NCBI GenBank assembly: GCA_949516455.1
Contig: CATILC010000237.1
Coordinates: 1 to 5,078, forward strand
Direction: 5' to 3'
Source of the DNA: Flavobacteriia bacterium
GTDB taxonomy: Bacteria; Bacteroidota; Bacteroidia; Flavobacteriales; Schleiferiaceae
DNA length: 5,078 nucleotides
Shown here: positions 1-5,078 of the stretch, one piece after another
Layout: each line of letters opens with the position of its first letter
How positions within the stretch are numbered: the stretch's first letter is position 1
The notes under the pieces: model-generated
Database searches by the model: none
Told to the model about the DNA's origin: nothing
What the model saw: only the letters and a program-made list of their open reading frames with translations
Made by a program: the position numbers and the translations under genes

Positions 1-360
1 AGTTTCTTTGGTCGCTGGATCTACCAGAATTTCCACCACGAGCCCTTTGAACCCGATGCCAAGGATTGGCTCATTCCCTCTTCCGGGCCGATGTCGGGCG
101 CCAATGGCGCGCTTCCCTGGATCGTCTTTGAGCGGGATCGCGATCGGCTCAGTCAGGAATTTCCCGATCTGAAAGTAGATTCCATTCAGTACCGAAACCC
201 CTTGCTGTATTTGCTTTCGGGCGGCGTGAGTTTCAAGCAGCTACTGCCCGATATCAGCTATTCCCTTGTGAACTGGCTGGACCGTGCACTGCCCAGGATC
301 GTTCCGGGCTTTTCCATGTTCACGCGCATCGAGCTGATCAAGCGGTCAGCGGAAGACTAA
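1..360 (+). CDS. Class I SAM-dependent methyltransferase, C-terminal part (5' end outside window)
   Basis: The frame is open from the first base and ends at TAA 358-360, giving 119 residues of a longer protein. The first ATG in the window (position 91) is an internal Met, because coding-like sequence continues upstream of it. The visible part contains a FHHEPF segment (residues 12-17), GPMSGANGALPWIVFERD (about residues 29-46) and LLSGGVSFKQLLPD (about residues 72-85). From memory, this order matches the C-terminal region of a group of Bacteroidota methyltransferases annotated as Methyltransf_11-like. The SAM-binding Rossmann fold and its glycine motif would lie upstream and cannot be checked here, so the substrate is unknown. 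There is no signal peptide or membrane segment in the visible part. The gene converges on fahA with 4 bp between stop codons. The family call is recognition from tail motifs only, hence moderate confidence; that this is a real gene is much surer. Confidence 0.6.
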   Translation, partial: SFFGRWIYQNFHHEPFEPDAKDWLIPSSGPMSGANGALPWIVFERDRDRLSQEFPDLKVDSIQYRNPLLYLLSGGVSFKQLLPDISYSLVNWLDRALPRIVPGFSMFTRIELIKRSAED

Positions 361-364
361 AGAT

Positions 365-1645
365 TCAATCGATGGCGGGAAGCAGCTTGGAGCGCACCTC
401 GCCAAAACCGATGCGCAATCCATTGGCCATTCCATGCGCCCGCATGATCACCGTGTCTCCATCCATCAGGAACTTGCGCTCACTGCCATCAGAAAGCTTC
501 AGCGGTTTTGTTCCCTTCCAGCTCAACTCGAGCATGCTGCCGTAGCTGTCTTCGGTGGGTCCGCTGATGGTGCCGCTGGCCATCATATCTCCTGCCTGCA
601 CATTGCAGCCATTCACCGTATGATGCGTAAGCTGTTGGGCCATGCTCCAATAGAGGTATTTCATATTCGAGCGTGAAACACAGTGTTCCGCGCCGTTTTC
701 AGGCTGAATGCAGACCTCCAGGTCCAGGTCGAAATTGTGGGCGCCTCCGTGGTTCAGGTAATCGAGAACGGGTGGGTCCTGGACCGGTCCCTGAACTCTG
801 AAGGGTTCGAGTGCATCAAGGGTTACGATCCAAGGGGAGACAGAGGAACCGAAATTCTTCCCGAGGAAGGGGCCGAGCGGTACATATTCCCATTTCTGCA
901 GATCGCGGGCCGACCAATCGTTGAAGACGACCACTCCAAAGATGTGCTCCTCGGCTTCAGAAATGCCGATGGGGTGGCCCAGATCCTTGCCTTTGTGCGT
1001 GATGAAGGCCATTTCCAATTCAAAGTCCATGAGCCTGGATGCTCCAAAGACAGGTTGTTCTGCATCAGGGGGCAGCATTTGACCCTTCGGCCGTACAATG
1101 TCTTCACCACTGACCACGATGGAGGAAGCCCGTCCGTGGTAGCCCACTGGTAAATGCAGCCAATTGGGCATCAATGCATTTTCCTTGCCCCGGAACATGA
1201 TGCCCACATTGGTGGCGTGTTCCCGGCTGCTGTAAAAATCCGTGTAGTCCTGTACGAAGACCGGCAAGAGCATCTGCACGTCCTCAACAGCGTACAAGAC
1301 TTCTTTTCTGTGCGCTTCGTTGTCTCTGAGGATCGGTTCCTGAAGATCGAACAATTGAGCCAGCCGATCGCGCAGCGCACGAGTCACCGGTTTCCCCAGT
1401 TCGATGAATGCATTCAAAGTGTTTTGCAGAAAGACATCATCGGGAAGCTCGAACTCAAGATCCTTAAAGTAGCCCAGTTGATGCAGCGCAGCCAGGTCGA
1501 TCACCACATCGCCGATCCGAGTGCCAGCCGAAACCATTTCATTATCAGTTGAAAAGATGCCAAAAGGAAGGTTCTGGATCGGAAAGTCGCTGTCCTGTGG
1601 AACGGTCAACCAGGAACGCCTTTGGGGGTCGTTTGCGTAGCGCAT
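365..1645 (-). CDS. fahA: Fumarylacetoacetase (fumarylacetoacetate hydrolase, EC 3.7.1.2)
   Basis: Cytosolic enzyme that hydrolyses fumarylacetoacetate to fumarate and acetoacetate, the last step of tyrosine/phenylalanine degradation through homogentisate. The protein has 426 residues, close to the 419 of human FAH, and aligns with it through most of its length. An N-terminal FAA_hydrolase_N-type domain (about residues 15-120) precedes the catalytic FAH domain (about 125-420). By alignment with human FAH the key residues are all present: metal ligands D136, E209, E211 and D243; catalytic H143 in the DYTDFYSS..HATNVG motif; R152, Y169, Q250, Y254 and K263; and T359 and E373 in ASGTISGP and LELSWKGTKP. 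The ATG at 1643-1645 gives an N-terminus (NDPQRRSWL.VP..SDFPIQNLPFG) like that of other bacterial homologues, and no upstream extension is needed. A TAnnTTTG promoter box lies just upstream. No other tyrosine-pathway gene (hppD, hmgA) is in the window. Function is very secure. Confidence 0.97.
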   Translation of the reverse strand: MRYANDPQRRSWLTVPQDSDFPIQNLPFGIFSTDNEMVSAGTRIGDVVIDLAALHQLGYFKDLEFELPDDVFLQNTLNAFIELGKPVTRALRDRLAQLFDLQEPILRDNEAHRKEVLYAVEDVQMLLPVFVQDYTDFYSSREHATNVGIMFRGKENALMPNWLHLPVGYHGRASSIVVSGEDIVRPKGQMLPPDAEQPVFGASRLMDFELEMAFITHKGKDLGHPIGISEAEEHIFGVVVFNDWSARDLQKWEYVPLGPFLGKNFGSSVSPWIVTLDALEPFRVQGPVQDPPVLDYLNHGGAHNFDLDLEVCIQPENGAEHCVSRSNMKYLYWSMAQQLTHHTVNGCNVQAGDMMASGTISGPTEDSYGSMLELSWKGTKPLKLSDGSERKFLMDGDTVIMRAHGMANGLRIGFGEVRSKLLPAID

Positions 1646-1660
1646 TATGGACTAATTTTG
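1632..1660 (+). promoter_or_regulatory. Predicted Bacteroidota-type promoter for glyA
   Basis: TAATTTTG at 1653-1660 matches the Bacteroidota -7 consensus TAnnTTTG exactly. TTTG at 1632-1635 lies 17 bp upstream and fits the -33 element. Transcription would start near 1664-1668, leaving a leader of roughly 26-30 nt before the glyA ATG at 1694. The -33 element lies inside the first codons of fahA on the opposite strand. The match is seen directly; promoter activity is inferred. Confidence 0.55.
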
Positions 1661-1662
1661 AC

Positions 1663-1670
1663 CAAAGATA
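1663..1670 (-). promoter_or_regulatory. Predicted Bacteroidota-type -7 promoter box for fahA
   Basis: The minus strand reads TATCTTTG here, an exact match to TAnnTTTG, 17 bp upstream of the fahA start codon (1645). The implied transcript start near 1656-1659 gives a very short leader of about 10-14 nt. I see no clear TTG -33 element at the expected distance (about 1688-1696), so this half is weaker than the glyA promoter. The box lies 2 bp from the glyA -7 box on the other strand. Confidence 0.45.
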
Positions 1671-1693
1671 TAAACCCAAAAGCCCACTGTTCC

Positions 1694-2968
1694 ATGGAAA
1701 GAGACCTTCAGATCTTTGAGTTGATCGAAGCAGAGAACCAGCGTCAAAGAGAAGGCTTGGAGCTGATCGCTTCCGAGAATTTTGCGAGCCAACAGGTGAT
1801 GGATGCCATGGGCTCCGTGTTCACCAACAAATACGCCGAGGGTTATCCTGGCCGTCGCTATTATGGCGGATGCGAGGTTGTTGATGAGATGGAAAATGTG
1901 GCCTTGGAGCGCGTTAAAGCCCTCTTTGGTGCCGAGTATGCCAATGTGCAGCCGCATTCAGGTGCTACGGCCAATGCGGCGGTTTTTCTGGCCCTGCTGA
2001 AGCCCGGAGCCAAGATCATGGGATTCGACCTGAGTCATGGAGGTCATCTGACCCATGGTTCGCCTGTAAATTTTTCAGGCAAGTACTTTCAGCCTTCCTT
2101 TTACGGAGTTGAAGAATCAACAGGACTCCTCAACTACGATGAGATACAGAAGCGGGCCGAACAAGAGCGTCCCGATCTGATCATTTGCGGCGCTTCGGCT
2201 TATTCCCGCGATATCGATTATGTGCGTTTTCGTTCGATCGCCGATTCAGTAGGCGCACTGCTCATGGCCGACATCAGCCATCCTTCTGGGCTGATCGCCA
2301 AAGGCGTGCTCAACGATCCGCTTCCACATTGCCACGTGGTCACCACGACGACCCACAAGACCCTGCGAGGACCCAGAGGAGGACTCATCATGATGGGTAA
2401 GGACTTTGAGAATCCCTTCGGTCTAAAAACACCCAAAGGCAAGGTGAAGAGCATGTCGGCCCTGCTCGACGGAGCTGTTTTTCCCGGCACGCAGGGCGGA
2501 CCCCTTGAGCACGTGATCGCGGCCAAAGCCGTGGCCTTTGGCGAGGCCTTGGAAGACAGCTACATGGAATACATCCTGCAGGTGCAAAAGAATGCCCAGG
2601 CCATGGCGGGTGCATTCGTTGAGCGGGACTACCATCTGATCTCGGGCGGCACAGACAACCACTTGATGCTCATCGATCTGCGGAACAAGGGCGTGACCGG
2701 TAAAGCAGCCGAAGAATCTTTGGGAAAGGCCGGTTTTACCATCAACAAGAACATGGTGCCCTTTGACGACAAGTCGCCCTTTGTCACTTCCGGAATTCGT
2801 TTGGGAACCGCAGCCCTGACCACCAGAGGCTTGAAGGAAGCAGACTTTATCCGTGTTGCCGACATGATGGACCAGGCCCTTCAGCAGTGGGAGGACGAAG
2901 CGGCCCTTGAGCGTATCGAATCGGAGGTGGCCGAATGGATGAGCGACAAGCCGCTCTTCGCTTGGTAA
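1694..2968 (+). CDS. glyA: Serine hydroxymethyltransferase (SHMT, EC 2.1.2.1)
   Basis: PLP-dependent cytosolic enzyme that interconverts serine plus tetrahydrofolate with glycine plus 5,10-methylene-tetrahydrofolate, the main entry of one-carbon units. The product has 424 residues from the ATG at 1694. The frame is open upstream to another ATG at 1622, but the 24 extra residues would overlap fahA, would lie upstream of the predicted promoter and have no place in the family, whose members begin like MERDLQIFELI. Visible motifs are LELIASENF (22-30), YAEGYPGRRYYGG (47-59), SHGGHLTHGSPVNFSG (114-129), D193 and H196 of the PLP-ring contact segment, the PLP Schiff-base lysine K222 in VVTTTTHKTLRGPRGG, and substrate-carboxylate R369 in TSGIRLGT. 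A segment around 237-261 (DFENPFGLKTPKG...) is longer than in E. coli GlyA and typical of Bacteroidota. The end of the gene overlaps the next one by 34 bp. Function is very secure. Confidence 0.97.
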   Translation: MERDLQIFELIEAENQRQREGLELIASENFASQQVMDAMGSVFTNKYAEGYPGRRYYGGCEVVDEMENVALERVKALFGAEYANVQPHSGATANAAVFLALLKPGAKIMGFDLSHGGHLTHGSPVNFSGKYFQPSFYGVEESTGLLNYDEIQKRAEQERPDLIICGASAYSRDIDYVRFRSIADSVGALLMADISHPSGLIAKGVLNDPLPHCHVVTTTTHKTLRGPRGGLIMMGKDFENPFGLKTPKGKVKSMSALLDGAVFPGTQGGPLEHVIAAKAVAFGEALEDSYMEYILQVQKNAQAMAGAFVERDYHLISGGTDNHLMLIDLRNKGVTGKAAEESLGKAGFTINKNMVPFDDKSPFVTSGIRLGTAALTTRGLKEADFIRVADMMDQALQQWEDEAALERIESEVAEWMSDKPLFAW

Positions 2969-3459
2969 AGACCTTGCGTCTGCTGTGGGCAGCGGGATTC
3001 CTTGTTGCCTGTGATGCAGCTGAAGAAGCTTCCACAACTCCGGAAGAGCAGCTCTCTGGCCGTTGGACCTTGGCCTATATGGATGTTGTAGACAGCCTGG
3101 GCGATGCCCAGCCGTATATGGGCGGAATGAGGGGTTCGCTCTTGTATCATCCTTCGGGCACAATGAGTCTCCACCTGACCCCAGAGAACTATCCAGATCC
3201 CATGGGTTCCTTCAGCAACTTCGACAGCCTGCAGTCAGTGGAGCATTTGAAGCATTTGGCGAATTTTTACAGCTACACTGGAAGCTATCGGATAGAGAAC
3301 GACAGTGTTTTGCTGCATCGTTCCTCGATGCATTCCAACCCAAGGGAGTGGAACCGAGATAGTCGCAGAGCATTTCGCCTGAGCGGAGACAGTTTGTTCA
3401 TGCGTCCTTTGGCCGCGGGCCTGGAGCGCATTCGGCTTTTGTGGATCAAGGATTCGTGA
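2935..3459 (+). CDS. Predicted lipoprotein with lipocalin-like domain
   Basis: A 174-residue protein. The N-terminus has basic residues (R9, K12, R15), a hydrophobic stretch (16-25) and a lipobox LVAC ending at C26, so it is probably a lipid-anchored envelope protein processed by signal peptidase II. After a short acidic linker (CDAAEEAS), residues about 40-172 resemble the lipocalin-like family PF13924: LSGRWTLAYMDVVD (40-53), RGSLLYHPSGTMSLHL (66-81), YTGSYRIENDSVLLHR (114-129) and RAFRLSGDSLFMRP (145-158), the expected alternation of beta strands. No ligand or enzyme activity can be assigned. The ATG at 2935 lies inside glyA and overlaps its end by 34 bp. A TTG at 2962 would give a shorter signal peptide (MVKTLRLLW...) and a 7-bp overlap, and is a reasonable alternative. 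No separate promoter is visible, so co-transcription with glyA is likely. The lipoprotein signal is clear; the domain name rests on motif recall. Confidence 0.8.
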   Translation: MDERQAALRLVKTLRLLWAAGFLVACDAAEEASTTPEEQLSGRWTLAYMDVVDSLGDAQPYMGGMRGSLLYHPSGTMSLHLTPENYPDPMGSFSNFDSLQSVEHLKHLANFYSYTGSYRIENDSVLLHRSSMHSNPREWNRDSRRAFRLSGDSLFMRPLAAGLERIRLLWIKDS

Positions 3460-3469
3460 CCCATTGGCT

Positions 3470-4606
3470 CTATCTCTTGATGACGCGAAGCTGCTCACCC
3501 GCTGCCTGGAACAGATAAGTGCCAGCAGGCAGTTCGGACAGGTCGAGAATGAATTCGTGGCCTATGGTCGTTCCCAGCCTGATCGGCTTTCCGCTTAGAT
3601 CCATCAATTGGTATGGAGTGTATTCCTCTGGCAGGCCTGCGATGTGCACTTTGTTCTGCGCAGGGTTGGGTCGAGCGCGTAAGCTCGATTTCTCCTCGGT
3701 CTCTACTGAAATATCGGGCAGGCAATCAGAGAAAAAGTCCTTGATGTAGTTCAACTGAGTGGCATTGATCCCATGTCCGGCATCTCCCTTCAAGTGTGCG
3801 ATCTGGCCTGAGAGATAGGCGAATTCAGAAACAGACGGCGTTCCAAAAGCGACCCCATTGCTCAGCTGGCTGCCGATGTAGCCTTGATCCTGCGCCAATA
3901 CGAAGGCAGCGTATTCCGCATCCAGAAAATTCAATCCAACTGCCGGTCCGCCCGAATAGGGAATAACGAAGTCGTTGGTATTGCAGATGCTTAAGTACCG
4001 CCTTCCTGCGCTTGGCTGAACTGCCAGATCATAGCCGCAATGGTTCTGAGAAGGGTCCGTGGAAGTTCCCTGGGTTTGGAAAAAACTTCCCGATCGGAAT
4101 TGGTTGTCATGCAGTTGTGAGACGACCGCGCAGGTGCGGTCTATGGCCGGGTCGTTGTTTTCAATGTACATCCGGTTCACCAATGCTCCGCCATTGGAGA
4201 TCCCGAGCAATCGGATCTTGGCTGTGTCTATGTTCGTGAAATTCTTCAGCGATAGGACCAGCTCACCGAGCATTTCCACATCCGGCCCATCGCTGTTTTC
4301 CGAGCAGATGTTCCAGCTGTTCATATATCCCAAAGGAGCGAGCAGTACATGGCAACTCAGGAGATCTTTGAATTGCCCGATCATCTGCTGGGGGTTTCCG
4401 CCATTCCCATGAAGGAGGATGCAGACCGGAAAACCCGTGTTCGGTGGGGTGCCCTGAGGAACACGCACTGCCACCGTGTAGGTGTACCCATTGGGCACTT
4501 GCCACCAGGTCTTGGTGATGTTCAGGTTGGTTGCATTGGTCAGTGATTGCGCCTTACTCATCAGCGGAAGCACCGTCAACAGAAGAAAGAGCAGCCTTTG
4601 TTTCAT
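3470..4606 (-). CDS. Secreted alpha/beta-hydrolase (esterase/depolymerase-like) with T9SS C-terminal sorting domain
   Basis: A 378-residue exported protein. Residues 1-19 form a Sec signal peptide (K2, R4, then a leucine-rich core) with probable cleavage in SKA|Q. Residues about 30-295 look like an alpha/beta-hydrolase of the PHB-depolymerase/feruloyl-esterase-like type: an oxyanion-hole segment LLHGNGG (64-70), the nucleophile S137 in GISNGG, a probable acid D212 in NTNDFVIPYSGG and a probable base H278 in GDAGHGIN. After a linker, residues about 308-378 match a type A T9SS sorting domain: ARPNPAQNKVHI, YQLMDLSGKPI, LDLSELPAGTYLFQ and a basic end (VIKR). The protein is thus expected to cross the outer membrane by T9SS and be released or anchored at the surface. 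Seven cysteines are present, most of them after the signal peptide, so disulfides are possible. The substrate is unknown; an ester or polyester is an inference. It converges with the lipoprotein gene, 10 bp away. Start ATG at 4604-4606 is supported by the signal peptide. Confidence 0.87.
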   Translation of the reverse strand: MKQRLLFLLLTVLPLMSKAQSLTNATNLNITKTWWQVPNGYTYTVAVRVPQGTPPNTGFPVCILLHGNGGNPQQMIGQFKDLLSCHVLLAPLGYMNSWNICSENSDGPDVEMLGELVLSLKNFTNIDTAKIRLLGISNGGALVNRMYIENNDPAIDRTCAVVSQLHDNQFRSGSFFQTQGTSTDPSQNHCGYDLAVQPSAGRRYLSICNTNDFVIPYSGGPAVGLNFLDAEYAAFVLAQDQGYIGSQLSNGVAFGTPSVSEFAYLSGQIAHLKGDAGHGINATQLNYIKDFFSDCLPDISVETEEKSSLRARPNPAQNKVHIAGLPEEYTPYQLMDLSGKPIRLGTTIGHEFILDLSELPAGTYLFQAAGEQLRVIKR

Positions 4607-4683
4607 CGGTCAAAGGAAATCAATTCACTCACTGTATGGTTTAAAAGTCAGCTCTATTGTACAAATTCGTGTTAATTAAACCC
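4607..4683. other. Divergent AT-rich intergenic region
   Basis: This 77-bp spacer separates two divergent genes for exported proteins, so both promoters should lie in or near it. It is clearly more AT-rich than the flanking genes. I see no exact TAnnTTTG box on either strand. The nearest on the minus strand is TTCCTTTG (4611-4618, one mismatch), which lies too close to the hydrolase start for a normal leader. A palindromic TTAATTAA lies at 4672-4679, just before the GTG start proposed for the next gene. Confidence 0.5.
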
Positions 4684-5078
4684 GTGCAGTTGCGCCTACT
4701 GACCATATCCATCCTATTCGCCCTATCGGCAAGTGCACAACGTACCTACATCAATACGGTGGACAATGCCGTTTTTGGATCCCAAGGGGTGGTTGTTCCT
4801 GCCGGACCTTCGGGACACCTGCTCTTCACCCTTGATCAGGGCTATATGGTGCGATACGACGTCTGTGGGAACGAACTCTTTGCTCGGGAGATCGATCTGC
4901 CCGGCAATCCGGAACTCGTAGATCTCATTGCCCTGTCCAATGGTGACTTTGGCCTGCTGGCGGCCAGTGCCAACATCCGAAGGGATGCGATCATCGCCCG
5001 TCTGGACAGTTCAGGAAATCTGCTTTGGGTCAACCAGTATCAAGATGCCAATTTCGATCAGCGGCAGTTTCCCTACAG
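4684..5078 (+). CDS. Secreted repeat/beta-propeller-like protein, N-terminal part (3' end outside window)
   Basis: The frame runs open to the window edge, giving 131 residues from a GTG at 4684. It starts with a Sec signal peptide, MQLRLLTISILFALSASAQ, with probable cleavage in SASA|Q, a form very common in Bacteroidota. The mature part holds two similar units, VRYDVCGNELFARE (56-69) and IARLDSSGNLLWVN (104-117), about 48 residues apart, with ALSNGDFGLLAAS (83-95) between them. This rhythm (readout strand, then xLDxxGNxLW) is what I know from large secreted Bacteroidota proteins with propeller-like repeats, which often end in a T9SS sorting domain; that end is not visible. No in-frame ATG exists between the upstream stop (TAA 4642-4644) and the signal peptide, so the start must be non-ATG: GTG 4684, GTG 4669 or TTG 4657. 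I prefer 4684 because it gives a compact signal peptide, but 4669 is possible. No enzymatic role can be assigned. Confidence 0.75.
   Translation, partial: MQLRLLTISILFALSASAQRTYINTVDNAVFGSQGVVVPAGPSGHLLFTLDQGYMVRYDVCGNELFAREIDLPGNPELVDLIALSNGDFGLLAASANIRRDAIIARLDSSGNLLWVNQYQDANFDQRQFPY

Noticed and set aside
136..145. Palindrome GATCGCGATC
   Set aside because: It encodes the Asp/Arg run of the methyltransferase in frame, is a single copy and needs no regulatory explanation.
333..350. Inverted repeat GCTGA-8 nt-TCAGC near the methyltransferase/fahA junction, as a terminator
   Set aside because: The stem is only 5 bp, the loop is 8 nt and neither strand has a following T-run; it lies within coding sequence and is likely chance.
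683..1552. Plus-strand open frames of 156 and 132 codons opposite fahA
   Set aside because: They are antisense shadows of the highly conserved fumarylacetoacetase gene and show no family motif or signal of their own.
1622..1693. 24-codon N-terminal extension of glyA from ATG 1622
   Set aside because: It overlaps the start of fahA, begins upstream of the predicted glyA promoter, and the family N-terminus fits the ATG at 1694.
2423..3163. Open 246-codon minus-strand frame opposite glyA and the lipoprotein gene
   Set aside because: It lies antisense to two well-supported genes, has low-complexity-like composition with many Pro, Arg, Gly and His and no recognisable motif; long antisense frames are expected in GC-rich coding DNA.
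3411..3421. GGCC-GCG-GGCC hairpin near the end of the lipoprotein gene
   Set aside because: The stem is 4 bp with a 3-nt loop, sits inside the coding region and is not followed by a proper T-tract.
4611..4618. Minus-strand TTCCTTTG as a -7 promoter box for the hydrolase gene
   Set aside because: It has one mismatch and lies 4 bp before the start codon, which would leave no room for a leader.
4842..5033. Minus-strand 63-codon frame at the right edge
   Set aside because: It is antisense to a plus-strand frame with a clear signal peptide and repeat pattern; Arg/Ser-rich shadow composition.

Overview
The window looks like chromosomal sequence from a member of the phylum Bacteroidota. Three things point there. 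The serine hydroxymethyltransferase has the Bacteroidota form, with an extra segment after the PLP-lysine region. A secreted enzyme carries a type IX secretion (T9SS) C-terminal sorting domain. The fahA/glyA spacer holds TAnnTTTG promoter boxes typical of this phylum. The DNA is moderately GC-rich for Bacteroidota, and I cannot name an order or genus from it. No rRNA, tRNA, CRISPR array, mobile element or prophage gene is visible.

Layout: (1) Positions 1-360 hold the 3' end of a class I SAM-dependent methyltransferase gene, plus strand. (2) It converges with fahA (365-1645, minus strand), encoding fumarylacetoacetase, the last step of tyrosine/homogentisate degradation; only 4 bp separate them. 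(3) A 48-bp spacer carries back-to-back promoter boxes on opposite strands. (4) glyA (1694-2968, plus strand) encodes serine hydroxymethyltransferase. (5) Its last 34 bp overlap a small gene (2935-3459) for a predicted lipoprotein with a lipocalin-like domain. (6) This converges, after a 10-bp gap, with a minus-strand gene (3470-4606) for a secreted alpha/beta-hydrolase with a T9SS tail. (7) A 77-bp AT-rich spacer separates it from a divergent plus-strand gene (from about 4684, running off the window) for a secreted protein that looks like the start of a beta-propeller or repeat protein.

The genes do not form one pathway. fahA and glyA are housekeeping or catabolic metabolic genes. The lipoprotein may be translated together with glyA. 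The right third encodes exported proteins. Gene packing is very tight: two convergent pairs have gaps of 4 and 10 bp with no clear hairpin terminator, and one same-strand pair overlaps. I found no convincing undescribed system. The most notable signals are the near-palindromic face-to-face promoter pair between fahA and glyA, and the glyA/lipoprotein overlap.
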